This document shows, in pieces, positions 8,258 to 16,814 of a DNA stretch of 64,000 nt. Source of the DNA: UBA11986 sp963734955 (lineage in GTDB: Bacteria > Bacteroidota > Ignavibacteria > UBA10030 > UBA6906); NCBI GenBank assembly GCA_963734955.1, contig CAVTJO010000005.1, forward strand, positions 496,001 to 560,000, written 5' to 3'. The notes beneath the pieces are model-generated. The model saw only the letters and a program-made list of their open reading frames with translations. It did no database searches and was not told the DNA's origin. Position 1 is the first letter of the stretch. Every line of letters starts with the position of its first letter. The translations under genes and the position numbers were made by a program.

Positions 8258-9907
8258 TTAGTACATGTCACCCATGCCGCCGCCGGGAGGCATGGCCGGC
8301 ATCGGCTTCTTCTCTTCCGGCTTCTCAACAATGGTCGCCTCGGTTGTAAGCAGAAGTCCTGCAACCGATGACGCGTTCTCCAATGCTGTGCGTGCAACCT
8401 TGGTAGGATCGATAACGCCTGCTTTCAACAGGTTCTCGTACTCTTCACTGAATGCGTTGAAACCGAAATCATCCTTGCCTTCCTTCACCTTGTTCACCAC
8501 AACAGAAGGCTCGATGCCGGCGTTGGCAACGATCTGGCGAATCGGCTCCTCGAGCGCACGTCGAATGATCTCGATACCGGTTTCCTGATCTTCGTTGTCA
8601 ACCTTCAGCGAGTCCAGCTTGGAAAGTGCCCGAAGATATGCGACGCCGCCACCCGGCACGATACCCTCTTCAACAGCGGCTCGCGTGGCATGGAGAGCAT
8701 CCTCAACACGGGCCTTTTTCTCTTTCATCTCGACCTCAGTCGCAGCGCCGATCTTCAGCACTGCAACGCCACCCGAGAGCTTCGCAAGACGCTCCTGCAG
8801 TTTCTCCTTGTCGTAGTCCGAGGTTGTCTTGTCGATCTGTGCCTTGATCTCGTTGATACGCTTCTTGATGTCTTCTTTCTTTCCGGCGCCTTCAACGATC
8901 GTGGTGTTGTCTTTATCCACCGTGACCTTCTTGGCCTTGCCGAGGTAGCTGATCGTCGCGTTCTCAAGTTTGTAACCCTGCTCCTCGGAGATTACTGTTC
9001 CACCGGTGAGGATGGCGATATCTTCGAGCATTGCCTTGCGACGATCGCCAAAACCCGGAGCCTTCACTGCGGCAACACGGAGTGTTCCGCGCAGCTTGTT
9101 CACGACCAGAGTTGCAAGCGCTTCGCCTTCCAGGTCTTCAGCGATCACGATGATCGGGCTGCCGGTCTGGGCGACTTTTTCGAGAATCGGAAGAAGGTCC
9201 TTCATCGCCGAGATTTTTTTGTCGTGGATGAGGATCATCGGGTTCTCAAGAACTGCTTCCATGGTCTCAGCGTCCGTCACGAAGTACGGGGAGAGGTAGC
9301 CGCGGTCGAACTGCATACCCTCGACAACATCGATGTTCGTGTCGGTTCCCTTTGCTTCCTCGACGGTAATAACGCCGTCGGTGCCAACCCTCATCATGGC
9401 ATCGGCGATCAGGTCACCGATAACCTTGTCATTGTTGGCAGAGATTGCTCCAACCTGAGCGATCTCCTTCTTGCTGGTTTTATCCACCGGCTTGCTGATC
9501 TCTTTGAGACCTTCGACAATCTTTCCGACAGCAAGCTCAATACCGCGCTTCAGATCCATCGGGTTCGCGCCCGCGGCCACATTCTTCATACCTTCGCGAA
9601 CAATGGCTTGTGCAAGGACTGTTGCGGTTGTGGTCCCATCACCGGCAACATCAGAAGTCTTCGATGCGACCTCGCGCACCATCTGTGCGCCCATGTTCTC
9701 GAGTGGATTTTCAAGCTCAATTTCTTTTGCCACGGTGACGCCATCTTTGGTAACGGTGGGTGCACCAAATTTCTTGTCGATCACGACATTCCGACCCTTA
9801 GGGCCTAGCGTGACCTTGACGGCGTCGGCAAGCTGGTCGACACCCTTTTTCAGGGCATTCCTTGCGTCCGTATTGTAGTGGATCAGTTTCGCTGCCATAA
9901 CACTCAT
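8258..9907 (-). CDS. groL: Chaperonin GroEL
   Basis: 549 residues. Type I chaperonin hallmarks are clear: MAAKLIHYNTDARNALKKGV start region, VTLGPKGRNVVID, GDGTTTATVLAQ (ATP-binding and catalytic Asp), ALENPMILIHDKKIS-like apical domain, LRVAAVKAPGFGDRR and VEEGIVPGGGVAYLRAL. The C-terminus is a short Met/Gly tail (PPGGGMGDMY). It folds proteins in an ATP-driven cage with the GroES lid encoded just upstream. A few codons precede the conserved MAAKL (MSV), so the true start may be the ATG at 9898; a Shine-Dalgarno AAGGAG precedes 9907. Heat-shock control is expected through the CIRCE element. Confidence 0.98.
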   Translation of the reverse strand: MSVMAAKLIHYNTDARNALKKGVDQLADAVKVTLGPKGRNVVIDKKFGAPTVTKDGVTVAKEIELENPLENMGAQMVREVASKTSDVAGDGTTTATVLAQAIVREGMKNVAAGANPMDLKRGIELAVGKIVEGLKEISKPVDKTSKKEIAQVGAISANNDKVIGDLIADAMMRVGTDGVITVEEAKGTDTNIDVVEGMQFDRGYLSPYFVTDAETMEAVLENPMILIHDKKISAMKDLLPILEKVAQTGSPIIVIAEDLEGEALATLVVNKLRGTLRVAAVKAPGFGDRRKAMLEDIAILTGGTVISEEQGYKLENATISYLGKAKKVTVDKDNTTIVEGAGKKEDIKKRINEIKAQIDKTTSDYDKEKLQERLAKLSGGVAVLKIGAATEVEMKEKKARVEDALHATRAAVEEGIVPGGGVAYLRALSKLDSLKVDNEDQETGIEIIRRALEEPIRQIVANAGIEPSVVVNKVKEGKDDFGFNAFSEEYENLLKAGVIDPTKVARTALENASSVAGLLLTTEATIVEKPEEKKPMPAMPPGGGMGDMY

Positions 9908-9951
9908 CTCCTTAAAGTTTTTGACAATTCAATTTGATTGATCGAACCCGG

Positions 9952-10236
9952 TTACACGATCGCAAAGATGTCTGCTTCCCGCATGATGAGATATTCATCG
10001 CCATCGACCGTGACTTCCGTCCCCGAGTACTTCCCATAGAGGACTTTGTCTCCAACTTTCACTTCCGGGGCAATCTTCTTCCCGTCATCTGCTACCTTAC
10101 CGGGGCCAACGGCAACCACTTCCCCCATGACCGGCTTCTCCTTTGCCGTGTCAGGAAGTATGATCCCGCCCTTGGTTTTTTCCTCAGCAGGTGAAGGCTT
10201 GATTACGACCCTGTCTGCTAAAGGCTTCATCTTCAT
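9952..10236 (-). CDS. groS: Co-chaperonin GroES
   Basis: 94 residues, the normal size. Motifs: LADRVVIKPSPAEEKTKGGIILPDTAKEKP, with the mobile loop that docks to GroEL, and KVLYGKYSGTEV with the C-terminal EYLIMREADIFAIV. The ribosome site AGGAGG lies just before the ATG. First gene of groES-groEL, 44 bases upstream of groEL, controlled by the CIRCE operator and sigma70 promoter at 10295-10350. Confidence 0.98.
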   Translation of the reverse strand: MKMKPLADRVVIKPSPAEEKTKGGIILPDTAKEKPVMGEVVAVGPGKVADDGKKIAPEVKVGDKVLYGKYSGTEVTVDGDEYLIMREADIFAIV

Positions 10237-10294
10237 ACGACCTCCTAGTTAGTATATTGTTGAGTTACAATGGGTTAGACGCTTGATTGAGGAC

Positions 10295-10321
10295 TTAGCA
10301 CTCGTCATCAGAGAGTGCTAA
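10295..10321. promoter_or_regulatory. CIRCE element (HrcA operator) of groESL
   Basis: TTAGCACTC (10295-10303), 9-bp spacer, GAGTGCTAA (10313-10321). Both arms match the CIRCE consensus perfectly. It lies directly downstream of the -10 box, where bound HrcA would block transcription. An hrcA gene is not in this window. Confidence 0.97.
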
Positions 10322-10322
10322 T

Positions 10323-10350
10323 AATATAGTGAGATAAACCAAAAAGTCAA
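10323..10350 (-). promoter_or_regulatory. groESL promoter
   Basis: Minus strand TTGACT (10350-10345), 16-bp spacer, TATATT (10328-10323); an overlapping TATTAT gives an 18-bp spacing. Immediately upstream of the CIRCE element. Confidence 0.8.
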
Positions 10351-10371
10351 GAGGGAGTGCCGCAAAAAAAC

Positions 10372-11928
10372 TTATGAGGGTGGTCGCGAGGTCAGAACCT
10401 CAAAAACATGGAAACCGTAGGGGGGAAGATCAAAATACATGCCTTTGGTCAGAAGCTTGGCGCGTTCACGAGAAAAGCTCGCCGTGCCTATCAAATCGCG
10501 GAAGTCAATGGAGGAGGCCTCAAACGTCTCAAGCGGAAGCTCAATGTAACATTGGCCGACATGCGGGGCGTAGTTTACGACTACGAACCTCGTACCCTGT
10601 CCGGCATCGCGCCACCAAAAGGCAAGGAAGTTCGCCCAGGAGTAATTCTCGTGCCAGGCAGGACGAGCGTGCAGGAGCGTCCATGACCCTGACCTGAATA
10701 CCGGATCCGCCACAATGGGGAGCAACTTTCTGTAGAATGACGCCAGCGCCAACGACTCCTCCTCGGAAGGACGACGACCGAGCTGAACAGGAAGTTTCAC
10801 TTTCGATCCGGTGAGCTGCCCATCGTGGAACAGGACCATTCCGGGGACGGTGGCCATCACAGTCGCCGCTGCAAAGTGCCATGGTTCTGTACCGAAGGTC
10901 TGTGCTGCACGCTGCTCATCATGGTTCTCGATGAACCGAACCGACTTTCGTTGATAGTCTGCCTCTGCCTTCAGATGGTCGTATACTGCTCCAGCTCCTT
11001 CGCGCGAAAGTCGTTCATAGAGCCGCTTATCATAGGTGTAATCGAAACCCAGCTGCTGCAACTGCCACTCACGGTCCCAGTACGCCTCGGCAATGAACAT
11101 GAAGTCCGGGAAGTCTTCTTGCACCGTTCGAATCGCCTCCGCCCAGAACTCCCCCACAGCCGGCCCGCTCCCGGGTAACAGCGACCTCTCTCCCCACGTC
11201 TTCTCAAATACGTCGTCAAGCAAGAGCATAGCCATATCGCACCGGGCACCATCACACATTGACGCAATCTTCTTGAGTGTGGCGAGCATCGCTTTCCGGG
11301 TTTCAGGGTTGCGAATATTCAGCTGCGCCGTGTCGGTCCAGCCCGGGTAGTTCGGGTCACGACCGTAGGCCAGGACAGAATATTTCTTGCCTGTTCTCAC
11401 CCTGAAGTAGAGTCCGGCTTGTTGTACTTCGTCACCTTCCTTGCCGTTGATGTAATACTCAGGGTGCCTTGAGACCCATTGGTGATCGCGGGCAGTATGA
11501 TTGGGGACAAAATCGAGAATCAACGAAAGTCCCCGCTCCCTCAGCCTCTTGCGCAACGCGAGAAGCTCCCGGGGGCCTCCAAGATTTTCGGAAATGGTGT
11601 ATGCTTTCACCGCATATGGTGAACCGATGACATCTTCGTCCGCAAAATCAGGAAGGACCGCCTTGTAGCTCTGCTGCAGACCCTCATCGCTTCGTGCAAT
11701 CTCCAGTCCAATGTTTCCGGTGGTCCATACACCCATCATCCAAATCGCATCGAATCCAAGGTGTGCCCACTCGTCCAACATCTCATCAGGAATTGTCGCG
11801 AGGGTCGCCTGCACACCCTTCTTCCTGCCGAGCTCTCGGAGCAGCACACGCGTGTTGATCTCATAGACAAGCGGATGCGCCGTTGTACGCATTCGCCCAT
11901 CTGAAGCGATGCTCACCGCCGATGGCAT
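10372..11928 (-). CDS. Alpha-amylase family glycoside hydrolase (GH13)
   Basis: 518 residues from the ATG at 11928, which has AGAGGT seven bases upstream; the frame is open to a GTG at 12027 inside rsmI, and a GTG at 11970 is another option. GH13 regions are visible: region I LDFVPNHTARDH, region II GARCDMAMLLL with the nucleophile Asp, region III FMFIAEAYWDRE with the acid/base Glu, and region IV FIENHDEQRA with the transition-state Asp. No signal peptide, so it should act on cytoplasmic alpha-glucans or maltodextrins; hydrolase versus transferase activity cannot be told. It follows rsmI with overlap or a short gap and may be cotranscribed. The start is the uncertain part. Confidence 0.85.
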   Translation of the reverse strand: MPSAVSIASDGRMRTTAHPLVYEINTRVLLRELGRKKGVQATLATIPDEMLDEWAHLGFDAIWMMGVWTTGNIGLEIARSDEGLQQSYKAVLPDFADEDVIGSPYAVKAYTISENLGGPRELLALRKRLRERGLSLILDFVPNHTARDHQWVSRHPEYYINGKEGDEVQQAGLYFRVRTGKKYSVLAYGRDPNYPGWTDTAQLNIRNPETRKAMLATLKKIASMCDGARCDMAMLLLDDVFEKTWGERSLLPGSGPAVGEFWAEAIRTVQEDFPDFMFIAEAYWDREWQLQQLGFDYTYDKRLYERLSREGAGAVYDHLKAEADYQRKSVRFIENHDEQRAAQTFGTEPWHFAAATVMATVPGMVLFHDGQLTGSKVKLPVQLGRRPSEEESLALASFYRKLLPIVADPVFRSGSWTLLHARPAWHENYSWANFLAFWWRDAGQGTRFVVVNYAPHVGQCYIELPLETFEASSIDFRDLIGTASFSRERAKLLTKGMYFDLPPYGFHVFEVLTSRPPS

Positions 11929-11986
11929 TGCCAGTACCTCTTTCGCAGATGCAACCGTTCGTCCGTACACTTGAACTCCACCCTCC

Positions 11987-12676
11987 TCACTTCTTCCGCC
12001 CCTCGATGACGAGGACATATTCTCCACGTGGCGTTTTCTTCTTTAATTCCTCCAGTACCTCCGAAGGCGTGCCGCGAACAACCTCCTCAAATTTCTTCGT
12101 GAGTTCTCTCGCCACCGCCACTCTTCGCTCACCAAAGTACTGACGGACCTCTTCCACCGTCCTGGTGATACGGAACGGCGATTCGTAGATGACAATAGTC
12201 CGATCCTCGTCGCGCAGTTGTTCAAGTTTGGTTCGTCTTCCCTTCTTTGTCGGAAGGAATCCCTCGAATACAAATCGGTCAGTCGGCAGACCGCTCACAA
12301 TCAGAGCGGCGAGAACAGCACTTGCCCCCGGGATCGGAATAACTCTTCGTCCATGATCGAGGGCAGTCCTGATCAACGCAAACGCGGGATCGGAGATCCC
12401 CGGTGTGCCGGCATCCGTCACAAGGGCAACAGCTTTGCCCTCGTTGAGGTGCTCAATCAACTCCGGTGCGCGGCGACTTTCGTTATAGCTGTAATAACTC
12501 AGGAGCGGTTTTGAAATCTTCAGGTGATCAAGGAGAACCCTGGTCGTCCTCGTGTCTTCAGCGGCAATCAGGTGAACTCCTTCCAGAATCCTGATCGCCC
12601 GAAGGGTAATATCATCGAGGTTCCCGATCGGTGTGCTGACAATATACAGTACACCGGGCTCAATTGTCTCACTCAT
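11987..12676 (-). CDS. rsmI: 16S rRNA (cytidine1402-2'-O)-methyltransferase RsmI
   Basis: 229 residues, SAM-dependent tetrapyrrole-methylase fold. Diagnostic motifs: LYIVSTPIGNLDDITLRA near the start, HLIAAEDTRTT, LVTDAGTPGISDPAFAL and VIPIPGASAVLAALIVSGL. It methylates the 2'-OH of C1402 in 16S rRNA with RsmH. It lacks the C-terminal extra domain of the longer E. coli enzyme, as in many bacteria. It lies 24 bases after nadE on the same strand and runs into the GH13 gene. Confidence 0.95.
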   Translation of the reverse strand: MSETIEPGVLYIVSTPIGNLDDITLRAIRILEGVHLIAAEDTRTTRVLLDHLKISKPLLSYYSYNESRRAPELIEHLNEGKAVALVTDAGTPGISDPAFALIRTALDHGRRVIPIPGASAVLAALIVSGLPTDRFVFEGFLPTKKGRRTKLEQLRDEDRTIVIYESPFRITRTVEEVRQYFGERRVAVARELTKKFEEVVRGTPSEVLEELKKKTPRGEYVLVIEGRKK

Positions 12677-12700
12677 TGACCATGGAAGGATATCACCTTT

Positions 12701-13543
12701 TCAAATCCCCCAGTCACGAGGATACACAAAGTCCACGTTCAGTGTCCGGTTTGAGATCTTGGCAATCAAGGACATGCGCCGCTTGAACTGGTTTCTCTTG
12801 ATAAGCGCTTCGATTTTCCTGATGAAGGGTTCCTCGAATCCCAACGCATTCAGCTCGGCTTCCGTTCGTCGCTCATCCACCATATAATGGAGGAGGTGAT
12901 CAACCCGCTTGTATGAAAACCCAAACTCGCCCTCATCGGTCTGCCCTTCCCAGAGATCAGCCGATGGCTGCTTGTCAACGATGGATTTCGGGACTCCAAC
13001 GAACTCCGCAAGCTGCCATACCTGAGACTTGTACAGATCGCCAAGGGGATTGATCGCGCATGCGGTGTCTCCGAAGAGTGTCCCATATCCAAGAAGAACC
13101 TCCGTCTTGTTGCTCGTCCCGATCACCAACGCGTGGTCCCTGCTGGATCGGTCGTAGAGAACGATCATTCGCTGCCGTGCCATGATGTTTCCGGCGCGAA
13201 CCCGATCGCTGATTCTTGAGTGATCCAAGAGTGGATCGACCATGGGGGTAATCTCGACCATCTCAGTCTTTATATCCAATTGTTTGGCAACCAGCTCCGC
13301 ATCGCGCTGGCTTTGCGGGTGACTGGATTTGTAGGGCATCATCACCCCCAGGAGATTCTCCGGACCGAGCGCCTCAGCAGAAATGAACGCAGCCAATGCA
13401 GAATCGACACCCCCCGAAAGGCCGATCACTCCCTTCTGAAATCCGGCATTCCGGGTCTCATCACGCACAAACTCGACGAGTATTTTCTTTACGATCGACG
13501 GATTGAGAGCGAGATCTGCGGTGTGGCGGTTGGCGGTTTCCAT
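12701..13543 (-). CDS. nadE: NH3-dependent NAD+ synthetase
   Basis: 280 residues, the single-domain ammonia-dependent form without the N-terminal glutaminase domain. The N-type ATP pyrophosphatase loop is GLSGGVDSALAAF (residues about 42-54); GTSNKTEVLLGYGTLFGDTACAINPLGDLYK (shown in part) is the NaAD/ATP-binding region. It converts deamido-NAD to NAD with ATP and ammonia. First gene of nadE-rsmI-GH13 on the minus strand. The conserved C-terminal part (IKRNQFKRRM) is intact. Confidence 0.95.
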   Translation of the reverse strand: METANRHTADLALNPSIVKKILVEFVRDETRNAGFQKGVIGLSGGVDSALAAFISAEALGPENLLGVMMPYKSSHPQSQRDAELVAKQLDIKTEMVEITPMVDPLLDHSRISDRVRAGNIMARQRMIVLYDRSSRDHALVIGTSNKTEVLLGYGTLFGDTACAINPLGDLYKSQVWQLAEFVGVPKSIVDKQPSADLWEGQTDEGEFGFSYKRVDHLLHYMVDERRTEAELNALGFEEPFIRKIEALIKRNQFKRRMSLIAKISNRTLNVDFVYPRDWGI

Positions 13544-13953
13544 GGCGATAAGCTACCAAAAAGCATGTTTGAATTCAACAAATTGGCCATAACCCCTTTC
13601 CGTCGATGTGCAACCGGTTCACATACGCAGTTCATGGTATGCACCAAGTTCCCAATCACGAGACTTTCGTCCTTTGAATCGCCCCAATCATTTGGTGAAT
13701 CAGTGGGAACGGTGGATGCTCTTTGAAACATCCAGATAGAGCTGAAAGGAGTCACAAGCCGGGGCATATTAGGAATACCGGAGGCATCTTCTCGTTTTTC
13801 CCATTGTGGGAGTATCGCACACGATTCCGGCCACGTGCCGGGTATCACCGACAATGCATTCGCATTGGTTAACTTGCGTCCCACACGCTCGGCCCATCTT
13901 TATCCCCCGACAACAGCTGGCGGTTCGTTCTTTACATTACATGAGGAGGCGGC
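13544..13953. other. Divergent intergenic region between nadE and the ethylmalonyl-CoA-type operon
   Basis: About 410 bases. A 131-codon minus-strand frame at 13489-13884 overlaps the nadE start out of frame and shows no protein-family character. No clear terminator or operator was found. The right end carries a good ribosome site (GAGGAGG) for the 13954 gene; no convincing -35/-10 pair was identified for that operon. Confidence 0.5.
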
Positions 13954-15111
13954 ATGCCCATCACAACTGATGCCTGGGTATTGTATCGAGGCAAGGATGC
14001 GAAGAGCCCTGAGCCAGCGACCCTGGTTCGCGAACAATTCACATTCGACGACATCGGGGATCAGGAAGTGCTGGTTGAGCCACTGTACGGATGCTGGGAG
14101 GGAAACATGTCCCACGCTCTTGATCGCCGACCGGTGGACATCTGCCTGCAGCGCAACGAAGACAAGGTTGTGATCGGCAATGCGGGAGTCGTGCGAATTC
14201 TGAAATGCGGCCGCTCAGTAACGACAGTCAAGCAAGGCGACATCTCCCTCCTCTTCTGTAATGGCAAGTGGGACAAGTTCGGCTATCCTGAGAAGATCCT
14301 CGGCTATGATGCAGACGGTACGATAGGACTTCTCGCCCGTCAGACCAAACTCCACCAACTTCAGGTCATCCCTCTTCCGGAAAACACGCAGTACACCCCG
14401 CAGCAATGGGCTGCATTTTCTCTGCGATACATCACCGCATGGTCAAACTGGAACCTCGCCTACAAGACATGGCGTATTCAAATGACGGAGGAAGATTGTC
14501 CTGCTCCACATGTGTGGGGTTGGGGCGGCGGAGTGTCGTACGCCGAACTCGCGCTGGCCAAGTTCAGCGGATGCCGGGTTGCCATGCTCTCGGGGAACGA
14601 CGAGCGGCTCTGTGAATTCAAGCAGATGGGCATCCTCCCGATCGACCGGCGTCAATTCCCCGATCTCGAATTTGATGAACACCGATACCAGTCCGATCCG
14701 GACTACAAGAAACGCTACCTTGAATCCGAGAAGAAGTTTCTGGCCCTCGTGTACGAGCGCACGTTCGACCTCGGAGTAAGTATCTTCATCGATTATGTTG
14801 GCTCACCTGTCATTCGTGCAACCCTCAAGGCTCTTGCCCGACAGGGTGTAGTAACCACTGCCGGATGGAAACATGGAATGACGATCGCTTCCCTCCGCGC
14901 TCTGGAATGCATCAACAGGCATCAGCATGTCCATACGCACTATGCCCGCTATCCGCAGGGTCGGGCTGCAGTCCGGTTCGCCGAGGACACAGGGTGGATG
15001 CCCAACCTGAATGGCCATAAGGAGTACTCATTCGACGAGATCCCACAACTCGCGAACGACTATGCCGATGGTAAATGTTCGTACTTTCCCATTTTCAAAA
15101 TCAATGCCTGA
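13954..15111 (+). CDS. MDR-superfamily oxidoreductase, divergent crotonyl-CoA carboxylase/reductase-like
   Basis: 385 residues with medium-chain dehydrogenase/reductase architecture: an N-terminal GroES-like part (VLVEPLYGCWEGNMSHAL, then VVIGNAGVVRILKCGRSV), then a Rossmann part with VWGWGGGVSYAELALAKF and DLGVSIFIDYVGSPVIRATL. The first gene of an operon whose next three products match methylsuccinyl-CoA dehydrogenase, mesaconyl-CoA hydratase and ethylmalonyl-CoA mutase, so it holds the place of crotonyl-CoA carboxylase/reductase (Ccr). Only faint Ccr traits remain: HTHYA near residue 326 sits where Ccr has the CO2-binding SHFA histidine, but the Phe-Glu pair appears as Tyr-Asp (LGYDADG). 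It is also shorter than usual Ccr (about 430). Whether it carboxylates is open. The ribosome site GAGGAGG is strong. Confidence 0.7.
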   Translation: MPITTDAWVLYRGKDAKSPEPATLVREQFTFDDIGDQEVLVEPLYGCWEGNMSHALDRRPVDICLQRNEDKVVIGNAGVVRILKCGRSVTTVKQGDISLLFCNGKWDKFGYPEKILGYDADGTIGLLARQTKLHQLQVIPLPENTQYTPQQWAAFSLRYITAWSNWNLAYKTWRIQMTEEDCPAPHVWGWGGGVSYAELALAKFSGCRVAMLSGNDERLCEFKQMGILPIDRRQFPDLEFDEHRYQSDPDYKKRYLESEKKFLALVYERTFDLGVSIFIDYVGSPVIRATLKALARQGVVTTAGWKHGMTIASLRALECINRHQHVHTHYARYPQGRAAVRFAEDTGWMPNLNGHKEYSFDEIPQLANDYADGKCSYFPIFKINA

Positions 15112-15141
15112 AGATTCCTCGCAAAGCCTTCAACGTACGTC

Positions 15142-16191
15142 ATGACGGATAGCATGCAGGTCCAACTGGACGATCAACTCGTGTTGTGCAAACGCGGAGC
15201 AACGCTGTACAAGCAGGCGCTTGATGCAGTGGCGAATTCGCTTGCGGGGCATGTACAGAAGGACGGGAAGATCGCCAGCGATGCACTCAACTGCATCCAG
15301 GTGCAACTCATGCAGGTGGCGCGGGCTCTTGCGGAACATGCTGCCCTTGAAGCGATGATCAAGTACGGAGAAAAGCAAGACCCATTCGAGCGACACCTGG
15401 GCATCATGTATGCCTCTCAGGCCATCGTCGACTTCGCCAAACTTCTGCTGTATGACCTTGATACTGTGCGCACGATTTCAATGAGTACGTTGCGGGACTT
15501 CTATACCGTCGTCGACCAGTTGAATGCCGGCTTGACGCCTCAAGCCTGGTCCTTGCTCGGGGAAATGATTCTTGAAAGAGATCACGATCCTTCGGGAGTA
15601 GTGCCTTTGGATGAGGTACATGCACAATTCAGGGAAACGTTCGCCCGGTTCTCCGATTCGGTGATTGCACCACTCGCCGAAGAGACACACAGAAAGGACA
15701 AACTGATCCCTGATCATGTGTTGAGGCAGCTTGCTGAACTCGGGGTCTTTGGCATTTCGATCCCGGAACGGTACGGAGGGTGCTTTGTCGATCATCTAGC
15801 GATGGTGATCGCCACCGAGGAACTGAGTCGGGGAAGTCTGGGCGCAGGTGGGAGCGTCCTGACCCGCCCCGAAATATGTGCAAAGGCGCTACTGGCCGGA
15901 GGAACAGAAAGCCAAAAAGAACGCTGGCTCCCGAAGATTGCATCGGGAGATCTGATGGTGTGCGTCGCGGTGACGGAACCAAACGCTGGATCTGACGTCG
16001 CACGAGTTGCGCTGACGGCGACAAGAACCGAGTCAGGATACATGTTGAATGGTGAGAAGACCTGGGCGACATTTGCCGGTCGCGCTCGAGATCCTCTGTC
16101 TACTGGCTCGCACCGGCAGCGTGGAATCCGGACACAAAGGCCTGTCGCTCTTCATCGTCGAGAAACCGTACGATTCGAATTCGACCGATGA
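15142..16191 (+). CDS. mcd: Methylsuccinyl-CoA dehydrogenase, N-terminal fragment (frame broken near 16087)
   Basis: The first ~315 codons of an acyl-CoA dehydrogenase with a long N-terminal extension. The extension (HVQKDGKIASDALNCIQVQL, residues about 37-56) is the extra helical domain that distinguishes methylsuccinyl-CoA dehydrogenase from ordinary acyl-CoA dehydrogenases. The catalytic-fold middle is clear (PERYGGCFVDHLAMVIATEE, then VAVTEPNAGSDV). At GRA (16084-16086) homology jumps to the next frame at 16088 (EILCLLARTGS, HKGLSLFIVEK), then after 16204 to the frame of the next fragment. One extra base at each point explains both jumps. The predicted whole enzyme spans 15142-16814, about 557 residues, the normal Mcd length. 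It would oxidise (2S)-methylsuccinyl-CoA to mesaconyl-CoA. Residues after about 315 in this frame are not real. Confidence 0.85.
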   Translation: MTDSMQVQLDDQLVLCKRGATLYKQALDAVANSLAGHVQKDGKIASDALNCIQVQLMQVARALAEHAALEAMIKYGEKQDPFERHLGIMYASQAIVDFAKLLLYDLDTVRTISMSTLRDFYTVVDQLNAGLTPQAWSLLGEMILERDHDPSGVVPLDEVHAQFRETFARFSDSVIAPLAEETHRKDKLIPDHVLRQLAELGVFGISIPERYGGCFVDHLAMVIATEELSRGSLGAGGSVLTRPEICAKALLAGGTESQKERWLPKIASGDLMVCVAVTEPNAGSDVARVALTATRTESGYMLNGEKTWATFAGRARDPLSTGSHRQRGIRTQRPVALHRRETVRFEFDR

Positions 16192-16814
16192 ATACAGCTT
16201 TCAGACATCAACAGTCAACAGGAGGTGTCATCGAAGGACGGGCTATCCCGACCATCGGTTACCGCGGGATGCACAGTTTTGCCGTTGCGTTCGACAACTA
16301 CTTCGTGCCCGAACAGAACCTGATCGGCGAGGAAGGCCAGGGGTTTTATCTTCAGATGCAAGGATTCGCGGGCGGTCGCATACAAACAGCAGCGAGGGCG
16401 ATTGGCGTGATGGAAGCAGCCTTCAGAGCTGCTGTGAGTTATGTGAAATCAAGAAAACTCTTTGGTCAGAATCTCGCCGACTTCACACTTACCCGGTACA
16501 AGCTCGCGCAAATGGCGGCAAAAATTCAGGCAGACAGACAGCTTGCATATCGTGTCGCCCTTATGATGGACAATCACGAAGGGGGCACGGAGGCGTCGCT
16601 GGTAAAATTCCTCGCCTGCAAGGATGCCGAGTGGGTAACACGGGAGGCCATGCAACTGCACGGGGGTATGGGATATTCGGAAGAATATCAGGTCTCTCGT
16701 TACTTTCTTGATGCCCGTGTGCTCTCCATTTTCGAAGGTGCGGAAGAGGTACTTGCTCTTCAGGTGATTGCCCGCCCTTATCTCCAGCAGTTTGTCGGCA
16801 ATGAACGGACGTGA
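16188..16814 (+). CDS. mcd: Methylsuccinyl-CoA dehydrogenase, C-terminal fragment
   Basis: Continuation of mcd in the third frame. True homology starts at about 16206 (HQQSTGGVIEGRAIPTIGY) and continues through the acyl-CoA dehydrogenase C-terminal helical domain: FDNYFVPEQNLIGEEGQGF, FAGGRIQTAARAIGV, LFGQNLADFTLTRYKLA and MQLHGGMGYSEEYQVSRYF. FAD-binding residues of the family are in these segments. The nominal ATG at 16188 is not a natural start. The stop at 16814 overlaps the GTG of the hydratase gene (GTGA at 16811-16814), which shows that the operon is otherwise compact and intact. Two single-base breaks in one gene suggest sequence error; a true pseudogene is less likely because both sides stay conserved. 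Confidence 0.85.
   Translation: MNTAFRHQQSTGGVIEGRAIPTIGYRGMHSFAVAFDNYFVPEQNLIGEEGQGFYLQMQGFAGGRIQTAARAIGVMEAAFRAAVSYVKSRKLFGQNLADFTLTRYKLAQMAAKIQADRQLAYRVALMMDNHEGGTEASLVKFLACKDAEWVTREAMQLHGGMGYSEEYQVSRYFLDARVLSIFEGAEEVLALQVIARPYLQQFVGNERT

Noticed and set aside
8690..9808. 372-codon plus-strand frame across groEL
   Set aside because: Antisense shadow caused by codon bias of groEL; no ribosome site or recognisable domain.
15142..16814. Programmed frameshifting or true pseudogene in mcd
   Set aside because: No slippery site or stimulatory structure was seen, two shifts would be needed, and similar +1 breaks occur in unrelated genes of the window; sequence error is more economical.
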